Shown here piece after piece: positions 8,432 to 16,424 of a stretch of 64,000 bases of DNA. The notes under the pieces are model-generated. The model searched no databases. It was not told the DNA's origin and saw nothing but the letters and a program-made list of their open reading frames with translations. A program made the translations under genes and the position numbers. Origin of the DNA: Sphingobacterium kitahiroshimense. Its GTDB lineage: Bacteria > Bacteroidota > Bacteroidia > Sphingobacteriales > Sphingobacteriaceae. The DNA lies in NCBI RefSeq assembly GCF_025961315.1, contig NZ_JAOQNK010000001.1, forward strand, positions 62,001 through 126,000. The letters are read 5' to 3'. Numbering within the stretch: position 1 is the stretch's first letter; each line of letters begins with the position of its first letter.

Positions 8432-9199
8432 ATGGAAACAACAAAGAAAACTTTAAAAATCAGCTTCTCCACCCAAAAAGGCGGTGTGGGAAAATCTACA
8501 ATGACCACTTTACTGGCAAGTGTGCTTCACTACCGTTTAGGTTTTAATGTGCTGGTGATGGACTGCGACTTTCCGCAACACAGCCTGACCAATATGCGTG
8601 AACGGGATAAGAGAACCATAATGCAGAACGACTACCATAAAAAAGCGGCAATGAAGCAGTTTCAAGCAATCAACAAAAAAGCGTACCCGATTATTAAATG
8701 TAAAGCTGAAACGGCTCTGGAGAAAGCATCGGAATACAGAAGCCAGTCGGCGGTTGTGCCAGATGTGATCTTCTTCGACCTGCCGGGAACAGCCAATACT
8801 AAAGGCGTTTTGACCACTTTAAAAAAAATGGACTTCATCTTTTCGCCCATTACTGCCGACCGTTTGGTAGTGGAAAGTACATTGGGCTTTACCAAAGCCT
8901 TTCTCGGACTTCCCCAAACGGACGAGGGCAATCCCGAACAAGAGATGTGGCTGTTTTGGAACCAGGTGGACGGCAGGGAAAAAACAGGTTTGTATGATGT
9001 GTATCAAAGTGTCATCAAGGAACTCAACCTGCCCATAATGGAAACAAGGATAATGGATAGCAAGCGTTTCCGAAAGGAAACAGACGATACAGGTAGTTAT
9101 GTATTCCGGTCAAGTTTGCTGCCTGCCGAACCACAGTTAATGAAAGCAACTAAAATGGATTTGTTTGTCGAGGAATTTTTAAAAATCACTCATCTATAA
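8432..9199 (+). CDS. traA: ParA-family ATPase TraA of a conjugative element
   Basis: A 255-residue ParA/MinD-like ATPase. The deviant Walker A motif STQKGGVGKSTMTTLLAS lies at residues 12-29, the DCDFPQHS switch at 46-53 and the FFDLPGT Walker B-like segment near 112-118. Such proteins head the tra operon of Bacteroidota conjugative transposons. It is followed 12 bases later by traB and then by traD, the usual order. It probably acts in positioning or regulating transfer DNA; the exact role is not known from sequence. Confidence 0.9.
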   Translation: METTKKTLKISFSTQKGGVGKSTMTTLLASVLHYRLGFNVLVMDCDFPQHSLTNMRERDKRTIMQNDYHKKAAMKQFQAINKKAYPIIKCKAETALEKASEYRSQSAVVPDVIFFDLPGTANTKGVLTTLKKMDFIFSPITADRLVVESTLGFTKAFLGLPQTDEGNPEQEMWLFWNQVDGREKTGLYDVYQSVIKELNLPIMETRIMDSKRFRKETDDTGSYVFRSSLLPAEPQLMKATKMDLFVEEFLKITHL

Positions 9200-9211
9200 A
9201 AATAGTAAAGT

Positions 9212-9616
9212 ATGGCTTCAGATAACAAAAACAACGATTTTGAAAAGCCCAATGTTGATGAGGAATACCTTATGAACGTCATAAGCGGCGATGAGCCTGT
9301 TGCTCCACCGAGCAATAACAAAAAGCAGGATGTACCAAAGGAAACAAAGCCCAGGGAAAAAGCCCGTAACAGTTCATCAAAGAAAGCGGACTACGAGGAA
9401 ACATTTTTGGTCAATCGGTTTCCATCGGGGCGTAACGGCAAGGTAGTTTACATACGCCCTGAATACCACGAAAGATTGCTCCGCATCGTGCAACTGACAA
9501 GAGAGGAAAGAACAACGCTTTACTCTTACATTGACAACATTCTTGAACATCATTTCAGAGAGTACGGGGACGATATTACCGATTATTTCAACGACCATTT
9601 TAAACCCATTTTGTAG
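9212..9616 (+). CDS. traB: DUF3408 conjugal transfer protein (TraB-like)
   Basis: A 134-residue protein with a charged, disordered N-terminal half. The C-terminal half (from about residue 57, EETFLVNRFPSGRNGKVVYI) matches the DUF3408 pattern, including IRPEYHERLLRIVQLT and a terminal YIDNILEHHFREY. DUF3408 resembles a ribbon-helix-helix fold, so DNA binding is likely. It sits between traA and traD with gaps of only 12 and 2 bases. Confidence 0.85.
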   Translation: MASDNKNNDFEKPNVDEEYLMNVISGDEPVAPPSNNKKQDVPKETKPREKARNSSSKKADYEETFLVNRFPSGRNGKVVYIRPEYHERLLRIVQLTREERTTLYSYIDNILEHHFREYGDDITDYFNDHFKPIL

Positions 9617-9618
9617 CT

Positions 9619-10254
9619 ATGGAAATAGTAATTGTGATATGCCTGCTGATTGTCATTGTACTGCTATTGCAGGATAAGATTGTCATTCATAAAAGGTCGA
9701 AACAAGAACCTCCGCAGAAGAAAGTCAATCCGAACCTGCCCGATATTATGGGCCAACCAAAACCCGTAGAACGCCTTTCAGTGCCAAACACTGCCACTGA
9801 ACGCCAAATTCAGGAACCGGAGATAAACCCTGCTAATTTAGACATTGAATACGACGAAAATGAAAACGTAGGTATTCAAATTCCGCAGGAAGAGCTGGAC
9901 GAAGTTTTCAGAAAGATACCTGATTTGGAAGAAGAGGAAGAAGAATGGAACAGGTACGGAATATCCGGTGGTGATGACGGTTTTGCCCAAGGGGTTACCT
10001 TTGAAGAACTAAGCTCCGTGGGGGTGTTGCTCCAAAAAGAAGAATTGGAACCAGCCCAAAAGGAAACAGCGATAGCCATAGTTCAAAAAATACAGGGAAC
10101 CGAATTATTCAGCCTATTGGAAAATTCTATGGAAGATGCTTCCCGAAGAATAGCCGAGCTTTTGGATAGCACCCTTTCATCTGAAACGGAAGACAGTTCT
10201 TCCACTTTGCGGAAAAGTGATTTGAGTGATTTTGACATTGGGGAGTTTGTATAG
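9619..10254 (+). CDS. traD: Conjugal transfer protein TraD-like, acidic single-pass membrane protein
   Basis: The 211-residue protein has one N-terminal transmembrane segment (residues 3-19, VIVICLLIVIVLLLQDK) followed by a long acidic cytoplasmic region (DLEEEEEEWNRYG near 104-116). The family occurs third in conjugative-transposon tra operons. The usual traE-traQ genes do not follow, so the operon is cut after this gene. The coding sequence contains a copy of the 24-nt dispersed repeat at 9783-9806. Confidence 0.75.
   Translation: MEIVIVICLLIVIVLLLQDKIVIHKRSKQEPPQKKVNPNLPDIMGQPKPVERLSVPNTATERQIQEPEINPANLDIEYDENENVGIQIPQEELDEVFRKIPDLEEEEEEWNRYGISGGDDGFAQGVTFEELSSVGVLLQKEELEPAQKETAIAIVQKIQGTELFSLLENSMEDASRRIAELLDSTLSSETEDSSSTLRKSDLSDFDIGEFV
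9783..9806 (+). repeat. 24-nt dispersed repeat inside traD
   Basis: The copy begins GCCAAACACTGCC and ends GAACGCCA. It matches the mobC-leader copy (minus strand, 5287-5310) in 22 of 24 positions and the 8033 copy in all but two. It is translated here as part of the disordered region of TraD. Confidence 0.7.
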
Positions 10255-10284
10255 ACTTTCCTTTGTCTTTTAAAATAAGAAAAT

Positions 10285-10719
10285 ATGGAAAATGGATTGC
10301 CAAATACTAATATAGAACCGGGCAGTTTGCTTGATCTGCGTTTGAATAAAGGCATACTACCTACTATTGATATTGCAGGTCATACATTCTATGTGGATTT
10401 ACGCATGAACAAACTACGGCCAAAGGACGACTTTATATCCAAAGGCATAGACTTTACTGAAATAAAAGACTACTATGATCGTGACAGACGGGCATTTGTT
10501 ATTCCCTATAATCCAACAAAACGCGAATTTCAACAGGACGATGTTTCTAAAATGACCGAACTGCCTACTGATATTATCATAGTGCAGTTTCCCAATCAGT
10601 ATGAATTGGATATAGTGGGATGGAATAGAAAGCATGATAATAGCCTAGTTTTAAGCCAAACACTTCCTTTCAAAGCCAATCAATACCACAACTGCCAAAA
10701 CTGCATTAAGCCTCTTTAA
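10285..10719 (+). CDS. Hypothetical element-borne protein
   Basis: I do not recognise a family with certainty. The 144-residue protein begins with LNKGILPTIDIAGHTFYVDLRMNKLRPKDDF, which suggests a small beta-rich fold. The last 20 residues (cysteine-rich, ending NCQNCIKPL) look unlike the rest and may come from a frameshift or read-through into non-coding DNA. It follows traD by 30 bases on the same strand, in the place where traE would be expected. Confidence 0.6.
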   Translation: MENGLPNTNIEPGSLLDLRLNKGILPTIDIAGHTFYVDLRMNKLRPKDDFISKGIDFTEIKDYYDRDRRAFVIPYNPTKREFQQDDVSKMTELPTDIIIVQFPNQYELDIVGWNRKHDNSLVLSQTLPFKANQYHNCQNCIKPL

Positions 10720-10750
10720 TTTAGACTTCCACGGAAAAAACAAGCAAACT

Positions 10751-11062
10751 ATGGAAGTTATTGCAATACAAAAATCCGCATTGGACGAAATGAAGAATGA
10801 GCTATGGGAACTTTTGGAAATGACCGAAAATGTTGTACAGAAATACACTCCGATTTTCAAAGAAGAAAAGTGGCTCGATAACCAGGAAGTGTGCCTGATG
10901 ATGGATATTACCAAACGGACTTTGCAGACCTACAAGGACAAAGGCTTATTGCCATATTCCAAACTGAACCGCAAGAATTATTACAAACGATCGGACGTAC
11001 AGGCTTTACTCGAAGCCGGACAGCCGTACAATAACAATGACAATGGATTTACTGACGAATGA
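10751..11062 (+). CDS. Helix-turn-helix protein (excisionase/MerR-like), first of a pair
   Basis: The 103-residue protein has an N-terminal helical arm and a winged-helix DNA-binding domain of the kind common in Bacteroidota mobile elements (WLDNQEVCLMMDITKRTLQTYKDKGLLPYSKLNRKNYYKRSDVQALL). It resembles the next gene, with which it overlaps by 26 bases, so the two are likely paralogues translated together. Such proteins usually control excision or transfer genes. Confidence 0.8.
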   Translation: MEVIAIQKSALDEMKNELWELLEMTENVVQKYTPIFKEEKWLDNQEVCLMMDITKRTLQTYKDKGLLPYSKLNRKNYYKRSDVQALLEAGQPYNNNDNGFTDE

Positions 11063-11342
11063 AGCCGAAGAAATCATCGCCCATCAGGAGATAATAATGC
11101 AGTTGAGAAACCGTATTGAAGAAATATTGAAAAACTACCGTCCTGTAATGAATGGAGAAATATACCTATCCGGCGAGGATATGTGCCGGTTATTGCATAT
11201 CAGCAAACGGACTTTACAGCAGTACCGTGATGATAATATATTGCCATTTATACAGATTGGCGGAAAGATCATCTACAAGGAAAGTGATATCGTGACTATC
11301 TTGGAACAGAATTATATAGTCAATAAAACAGGCTTACGGTAA
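11037..11342 (+). CDS. Helix-turn-helix protein (excisionase/MerR-like), second of a pair
   Basis: This 101-residue paralogue of the preceding gene shares the same layout: EEIIAHQEIIMQLRNRIEEILKNY arm, then IYLSGEDMCRLLHISKRTLQQYRDDNILPFIQIGGKIIYKESDI. The start overlaps the upstream gene. The pattern fits a heterodimeric or alternative regulator of element genes. Confidence 0.8.
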   Translation: MTMDLLTNEAEEIIAHQEIIMQLRNRIEEILKNYRPVMNGEIYLSGEDMCRLLHISKRTLQQYRDDNILPFIQIGGKIIYKESDIVTILEQNYIVNKTGLR

Positions 11343-11409
11343 CCTTTTGTATCTTATATCTGTTCAAAAAGGAATGAGTTTAGTATATTTGCTATATAAA
11401 ATATAGAAT

Positions 11410-11543
11410 CTTAAAGTGTTTTTACTTTAAGTCCCACATTGAAAACTGGTAATTTTTAGACAACGGGACGATAAGGAAGAACGCTCATGCCATAGGCGTG
11501 GGCGCTCGCTTATTCGTTGTCGGGTATACCAGTACCTCAATGT
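11410..11543 (+). other. Long imperfect hairpin, structured RNA or DNA element
   Basis: A small hairpin (CTTAAAGT/ACTTTAAG, 11410-11431) is followed by a nested three-tier stem. ACATTGA (11436) pairs with TCAATGT (11537), ACTGGTA (11445) with TACCAGT (11527), ACAACG (11460) with CGTTGT (11515) and ATAAG with CTTAT. At the tip a 10-bp arm at 11482-11491 pairs with 11495-11504, using G-U pairs. It lies between the HTH pair and a receiver-domain gene. The wobble pairs favour an RNA role. Confidence 0.5.
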
Positions 11544-11613
11544 GCGGTAAGTGTAGTTGCCTGCGCTTTCTTTTTGTGCAGGAAACTCCATTAACTCAAA
11601 ATCTGACAATATT

Positions 11614-11997
11614 ATGGAAACTGGTACAGCACAACAAAAAATCACTCTCGCATTTATCAACGACAAAAGCCCTATTTTAAATGGTATCTGCCAAGACCTT
11701 GTCGCTTCAGGAACTGAAGTCTTATTTCGTTCGGAAAGCATTGAAGATGGACTATCGCAATTGTTTTCATTGAATGAACTTCCCTATGTTTGCATTATTG
11801 ACCTTGATTTTTACGACAAGAACGTGCTGACACAGCTTCAAGAATTGAGGACAAAATATCCAACCATAAAACTGATTGCCCATAGTGATATTGATGATGA
11901 GAAAGTAGGAAAGGCAATTTTAAATATAGGGTTTTCAAGTTACCTTCTTGTTGGTAGTGATACTATGAATTTTAAGAAATTGATTTTCAACGCTTAA
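11614..11997 (+). CDS. Receiver-domain-only protein (NarL-type REC)
   Basis: From the ATG at 11614 the 127-residue product is a lone receiver domain: KITLAFINDKSPILNGI at the N-terminus, phospho-acceptor-like aspartate in YVCIIDLDFYD, then KLIAHSDIDDEKVGKAILNIGFSSYLL. The second acidic-pocket residue is N-D rather than the usual D-D or E-D, and no output domain follows. An upstream in-frame ATG at 11557 would add 19 residues unlike a receiver. A long hairpin precedes the gene. No cognate kinase adjoins. Confidence 0.7.
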   Translation: METGTAQQKITLAFINDKSPILNGICQDLVASGTEVLFRSESIEDGLSQLFSLNELPYVCIIDLDFYDKNVLTQLQELRTKYPTIKLIAHSDIDDEKVGKAILNIGFSSYLLVGSDTMNFKKLIFNA

Positions 11998-11999
11998 GA

Positions 12000-12851
12000 C
12001 TATATTTCATCTTCATCATCTCCATACCAGCTTGAAGTATCTACATCGTAATCATCAACCTCAAACTTAGTGGATGGAAAATCATCATCGATTTGATAGC
12101 GTATCTTCGTTTCAAAAGGAAATGTTTCTGGCAAGTCTAATCCATCACCTTCACGTCTTTCTCTATTAGATCCATATTCAAGAATCACATGTAAATCTCC
12201 AAAGACTTCCACTACAATTTCATATTCATTAATTTCTGAAATATGATATTCTGACACCTCACTATATTCCAATGAATGATGAGGTGCGAGCCGATCAACA
12301 TTCTCAAAAAAATTAGTTACAACGGATGATATCATATGCTCTTCAATATGTCCATCAAGGAATTGTTTAAGATCTTCACGATAGTTCTCAATTGTTTCTA
12401 CTAAAGCAATGAAGGAGTTAAGTACATCTTGGCTCATACGCTCAACTTCAGAATCGCTAATATCGAACACCTCAGGATTAATATGAGTGTACTTGCTTAA
12501 AGTATTGATTGTTTCTTTTACCTCCTTTATCATGTCTTTAAGTTCGTCAACATCAAATCCCCAGCTATCTAATAAAGCGTCTTCTATTCCACCTTGAACT
12601 GCGTATTTAATCCTTTGGTTTCTTGTAGGCTTTCCGTCAGTAGTTTCGGGACTAAACCAAACACAATTTTTCACACGTTCTTCAGGTGCAAGGTTATATA
12701 AAAAATGTCGTGATAACTCCCTTATAGAGTATGCAAAATTATTAAAGCGAAGTTTGTTTGTTCGATCATTTAGGCTAGCAAGTGAAGCTTCAAATAAATC
12801 CTGTTCAAATTGATTTGATAATAATTGCTTTATTTTTTCTGCTTTTTCCAT
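12000..12851 (-). CDS. Uncharacterised protein, possible pPIWI-associated nuclease-like family
   Basis: This is a mostly helical acidic protein with a segment RFNNFAYSIRELSRHFLYNLAPEERVKNC...W followed by TRNQRIKYAVQGG. That segment recalls, from memory only, the predicted pPIWI-associating nuclease families found with defence genes. The assignment is tentative. I prefer the ATG at 12851, because the 27 residues added by the upstream start at 12932 look unlike the rest. The C-terminus is very acidic (DYDVDTSSWYGDDEDEI). It stands alone, facing the receiver-domain gene tail to tail with two bases between the stops. Confidence 0.55.
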   Translation of the reverse strand: MEKAEKIKQLLSNQFEQDLFEASLASLNDRTNKLRFNNFAYSIRELSRHFLYNLAPEERVKNCVWFSPETTDGKPTRNQRIKYAVQGGIEDALLDSWGFDVDELKDMIKEVKETINTLSKYTHINPEVFDISDSEVERMSQDVLNSFIALVETIENYREDLKQFLDGHIEEHMISSVVTNFFENVDRLAPHHSLEYSEVSEYHISEINEYEIVVEVFGDLHVILEYGSNRERREGDGLDLPETFPFETKIRYQIDDDFPSTKFEVDDYDVDTSSWYGDDEDEI

Positions 12852-12932
12852 ATTGTCTATTTTATTTAGGATATAGTCAAATTTAAAAAATAATATGGCG
12901 CGATTTTTAATGTGACGATCAAATCTAATCAT

Positions 12933-13137
12933 GCGACGTTCTTTTGCTTCTCCTATGTTTGTATAATATAATCTAAGTGAAGAAGGGCGAGAGCAGATTT
13001 TGCTTTAAATAGCCTTATGGTATATTCAAGAAAAGAGACTGCCTCCTCTTCTTTAACCTTTTAGAATCTGAACAGAATGTAAGGAATTTGCTCATTATAA
13101 TGAGTCTTATAGCCAGTATATCCAGTCAGGAGAAAAG
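12933..13137 (+). other. Non-coding left part of the IS110 element
   Basis: There is no gene here. A perfect 14-nt palindrome CTCATTATAATGAG lies at 13091-13104, shortly before the transposase start. IS110-group elements carry a bridge RNA in the non-coding end upstream of the transposase, so a structured RNA could be encoded here. The exact IS end is not visible. Confidence 0.4.
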
Positions 13138-14214
13138 ATGAAGAAAGGTTATCACTTACCTAAACCAGATAAGATGAAGGTATTATTAAAGCAGACAGTA
13201 GGAATTGATGTTGCACAAAATGAATTAGTTGTATCGCTTGGTAGAATGGATGAGCAGATTAGCATAGAAGTCTATGCCTACAAAGTATTTCCCAATACTA
13301 AAAAAGGGTTTTCAAGTCTTGTATCATGGGTAAATAAGCAGACGTCAATTACAACTGAAGTACGTTACGTAATGGAAGCTACAGGAGTCTACCATGAATC
13401 CTTAGCCTACTATCTTTGCAATATTAAAAAACAAGTAAGTATCGTTTTGCCAAACAAGATCAGTAATTATGCCCGAACACTTGACATAAAAACTATAACT
13501 GACAAGAGTGCTTCACAAGCCATTGCGAGATTCGGTTTGGAAAGGAAGTTGGAAGTTTGGCTACCTCCTTTAAAAATATTTAATGATCTGAGACAGCTTT
13601 GTCGGGAACGTGAGCAGTTAGTACAGGAGCGAACAATGTTAAAAAATCAACTGCATGCAGAACGTACTTCCGCAACATCAAGTAAAAACTCAGTGCAACG
13701 AACTAAAAAAAGAATAGCACTTATTGATTTGCAGGAAAAAGAGATAAGAGAAGAAATTGCTATACTTATCAAAGAAGATCAAACTCTAGTGGAAAAGATG
13801 AAAATGGTATCTTCTATTCCCGGAATTGGAAATCTAACTGCTGTAACGATTATAGCCGAAACAAATGGATTCGAGTTAATAAAGAATAAAAGACAGTTGG
13901 TTAGTTATGCAGGCTTAGATGTAAGAGAAAAGATATCTGGAACCTCAGTGAAATCCAAACCTCGAATCTCCAAGCGGGGTAATAGGAATTTAAGAAAGGT
14001 AATGCACTTTCCAGCATTAGCTGCAATTAGGACTGATGAAAGGTTCAGAGATATTTTCTTAAGATTGGTATCAAAACATGGTATCAAAATGAAGGCTATA
14101 GTTGCCATCCAAAGAAAACTGCTAGAATTGACTTTTATCTTATGGAAAAACAATTCTTATTATAAGTCAGAACACCAGTATCAAATCATTCCGTTTCAGG
14201 AAGTAACGGAATAA
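13138..14214 (+). CDS. IS110-family transposase
   Basis: A 358-residue DEDD transposase. The N-terminal RuvC-like domain starts with VGIDVAQNELVVSLG (catalytic aspartate) and contains the VMEATGVYHESLAYYL segment (catalytic glutamate). A coiled-coil lies around 145-205. The C-terminal transposase-20 domain has IPGIGNLTAVTIIAE and LVSYAGLDVREKISGTS, ending with the serine-containing KRGNRNLRKVMHFPALAA. The length is within the usual range and the frame is intact, so the element may be active. IS110 elements lack terminal inverted repeats, so the ends could not be fixed. Confidence 0.93.
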   Translation: MKKGYHLPKPDKMKVLLKQTVGIDVAQNELVVSLGRMDEQISIEVYAYKVFPNTKKGFSSLVSWVNKQTSITTEVRYVMEATGVYHESLAYYLCNIKKQVSIVLPNKISNYARTLDIKTITDKSASQAIARFGLERKLEVWLPPLKIFNDLRQLCREREQLVQERTMLKNQLHAERTSATSSKNSVQRTKKRIALIDLQEKEIREEIAILIKEDQTLVEKMKMVSSIPGIGNLTAVTIIAETNGFELIKNKRQLVSYAGLDVREKISGTSVKSKPRISKRGNRNLRKVMHFPALAAIRTDERFRDIFLRLVSKHGIKMKAIVAIQRKLLELTFILWKNNSYYKSEHQYQIIPFQEVTE

Positions 14215-14346
14215 ACAAGGGGAAGCTTAATTCTTTACCGATAATTTATTTTAGAGGCTAGCTTTAGCTTATAACCTCCGAACCATTTTTGCGTTTATTC
14301 AAATCTAGTATTTAACCTCAGTATAAAAGTAAAAGGCTTAAATTCA

Positions 14347-14394
14347 TAAAAAAACATCGAAAACTATAGAAAAAAATCTGATAGCTTTCGATGT
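14347..14394 (-). terminator. Intrinsic terminator after the SulP gene
   Basis: A 14-bp stem with one mismatch (14354-14367 with 14381-14394, ACATCGAAA...). On the minus strand it is followed by a run of T residues (A run 14348-14354 on plus). It closes the leftward SulP transcript. Confidence 0.75.
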
Positions 14395-14413
14395 AGACTT
14401 AATTATACCAATG

Positions 14414-15949
14414 TTACTTATTAGTCATTACTTTGTAGGTAGGATCTTCTATAATATTCACATCTATAACTGTTTCAGCATTTTTCAGTAACTGTCTGCA
14501 ATCTTGGCTTAAATGACGTAAATGTAATTTTTTACCTTCCTTGTGATACTTCTCTGTAATTTTATTCAAGGCTTCAATTGCGGACATATCTACAACTTTG
14601 CTTTCCTTGAAATCTATTATCACCTCATCGGGATCGTTTACAACATCAAATTTTTCTGTAAATGCCATAGCTGAGCCAAAGAACAGCGGGCCAAAAATTT
14701 CGTAATGCTTTACACCATCTTCATCTACATACTTTCTTGCACGTATTCGTTTGGCACTTTCCCAGGCAAATACAAGAGCTGAAATAACTACACCTATCAA
14801 AACGGCTAAAGCTAAGTTGTGTAATAGTACAGTTATAACTGCTACCAGCATACCAATAAAAATGTCGTGTCGAGGCATTTTATTAATAATTCGAAAGCTG
14901 ACCCACTCAAATGTGCCTATAGCTACCATCATCATTACCCCGACTAATGCCGCCATTGGAATTTGCTCGATTACAGGACCTGCAACCAGAATGATCAATA
15001 AGATTGCTATAGCGGCAACTATTGCAGAAAGTCTGGCTCTTCCTCCAGCTCCGATATTCACTAAAGTCTGAGCAACCATTGCACATCCACCCATTCCTCC
15101 GAAGAAACCGTTGGTGATATTGGCTATGCCCTGTGCGGCAGCCTCACGGTTAGATTGTCCTTTTGTGCTGGTTATTTCATCAACCATATTAAGCGTTAAC
15201 AGACTTTCAATCAATCCAACTCCTGCCATTACCAAGGCATAAGGGAAAATAATTTTCAATGTTTCCAGACTAAAAGGAATAGCAGGGATATGAAATGAAG
15301 GTAAAGAACCTCCTACAGAGGCGATATCAATTACTTTTTTAGTATCAATGCCGAAAAAATATACAATACCAAAGACAACTATTATTGCTACTAAAGATGC
15401 TGGAACCGCCTTTGTAAATTTTGGCAATATAAATACGATAGCTATAGTTAATAATGTCAATCCAGCCATTAGATAAAGCGCCGGTCCCTGCATCCAACCT
15501 TCTATCCCGTTTTCAACAACTTTAAATTGAGCTACCTGTGCCATAAAAATGATTACTGCAAGACCGTTTAAGAAACCATACATTACCGGTTGTGGAATCA
15601 AGCGGACAAATTTACCCAGCTTAAAAATTCCTACTGAAAATTGCAGTAGACCTGCTAATATAACCGCAGCAAAAAGATATTCCACACCATGTGATGCAGC
15701 CAGTGCAATAAGTACGACTACCGTTGCTCCAGCACCTCCGGAAACCATTCCGGGTCTGCCTCCCAAGATTGCAGTAACAATGCCCATTAAAAACGCTGCA
15801 TAAAGCCCTGTCAAAGGCGAAAGCCCTGCCAGAATAGCAAAGGATAAAGACTCAGGTATCATGGTCATAGCCACTGCAAGACCCGCAAGAATTTCATTTT
15901 TGTAATTAATTTTCTGTTTGAAATCAAACAAATTGATAATTTTCTGCAT
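14414..15949 (-). CDS. SulP-family inorganic anion transporter (SLC26-like)
   Basis: A 511-residue inner-membrane transporter. Residues 20-400 carry the many hydrophobic segments of the family, with signatures AVAMTMIPESLSFAILAGLSPLTGLYAAF near 24-52 and GGRPGMVSGGAGATVVV near 63-79. Residues 420-505 form a STAS domain (VIIDFKESKVVDMSAIEALNKI). Bacterial members carry sulfate, bicarbonate or other anions; the substrate is not clear. It has its own promoter and terminator and sits between the IS110 element and the PRTRC cassette, so it is probably cargo. Confidence 0.9.
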   Translation of the reverse strand: MQKIINLFDFKQKINYKNEILAGLAVAMTMIPESLSFAILAGLSPLTGLYAAFLMGIVTAILGGRPGMVSGGAGATVVVLIALAASHGVEYLFAAVILAGLLQFSVGIFKLGKFVRLIPQPVMYGFLNGLAVIIFMAQVAQFKVVENGIEGWMQGPALYLMAGLTLLTIAIVFILPKFTKAVPASLVAIIVVFGIVYFFGIDTKKVIDIASVGGSLPSFHIPAIPFSLETLKIIFPYALVMAGVGLIESLLTLNMVDEITSTKGQSNREAAAQGIANITNGFFGGMGGCAMVAQTLVNIGAGGRARLSAIVAAIAILLIILVAGPVIEQIPMAALVGVMMMVAIGTFEWVSFRIINKMPRHDIFIGMLVAVITVLLHNLALAVLIGVVISALVFAWESAKRIRARKYVDEDGVKHYEIFGPLFFGSAMAFTEKFDVVNDPDEVIIDFKESKVVDMSAIEALNKITEKYHKEGKKLHLRHLSQDCRQLLKNAETVIDVNIIEDPTYKVMTNK

Positions 15950-16124
15950 AAAGATTTATGTTTAAAGTTGTAAAATGTAAATAGAAAAGTAGGTACACGC
16001 AAGTAAAACCTTCGGGTACGACAGAGAAACCAATAAATTAAAATTGGGAAATATAACAGTTAGCCTAAGATCAAGGCGGAGTAACTTGGGATGATATTTG
16101 TACTGTTCTTTTCATTGAGTGGTG

Positions 16125-16155
16125 CAAAAGTACAATTTATAGTTATTGTACACAA
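16125..16155 (-). promoter_or_regulatory. Bacteroidota promoter of the SulP gene
   Basis: On the minus strand TTG (16153-16155) is followed after 20 nt by TACTTTTG (16125-16132), close to the TTG-N19-TAnnTTTG consensus. This predicts a leader of about 170 nt before the SulP start. I found no riboswitch pattern that I recognise in that leader. Confidence 0.6.
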
Positions 16156-16361
16156 TTTAACACGAAATAAAACTAAAAAAATTTGTTTTACAACACAGAA
16201 TCTTTTCTTTGGTCGCTGTGTGAAAAGAAAAGAAGTCAGTGCTAAATACAACAAATGGGATACTAAATATCCCAAGCAGAAACTCGCAACCTGTTTGGTA
16301 AAATGTAAGGAAAGGGAATTGTGTAGTGGTGCATTTTGACAAGGGGGTTGCACCTATTCTA

Positions 16362-16424
16362 AATGCAAAAATGCGTTTCCGACCAAAGTGAGGAATTGCA
16401 TTTTTGCCCGCCCGATTTTTCGGG
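16362..16424 (-). terminator. Double hairpin after the PRTRC operon
   Basis: Immediately past the ThiF stop on the minus strand lie two hairpins. The first is CCCGA/TCGGG (16411-16424). The second has a 10-bp stem GCAAAAATGC/GCATTTTTGC (16365-16374 with 16398-16407). They probably end the leftward PRTRC transcript. Confidence 0.55.

Noticed and set aside
11436..11543. Integron attC site
   Set aside because: The imperfect hairpin is attC-like in shape, but the core RYYYAAC/GTTRRRY boxes are not convincing and no integron integrase or cassette array is present.
13138..14214. Exact ends of the IS110 element
   Set aside because: The family lacks terminal inverted repeats and I found no convincing direct repeat, so no boundary is claimed.
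15950..16118. Riboswitch in the SulP leader
   Set aside because: The leader is long, but no known aptamer signature could be recognised.
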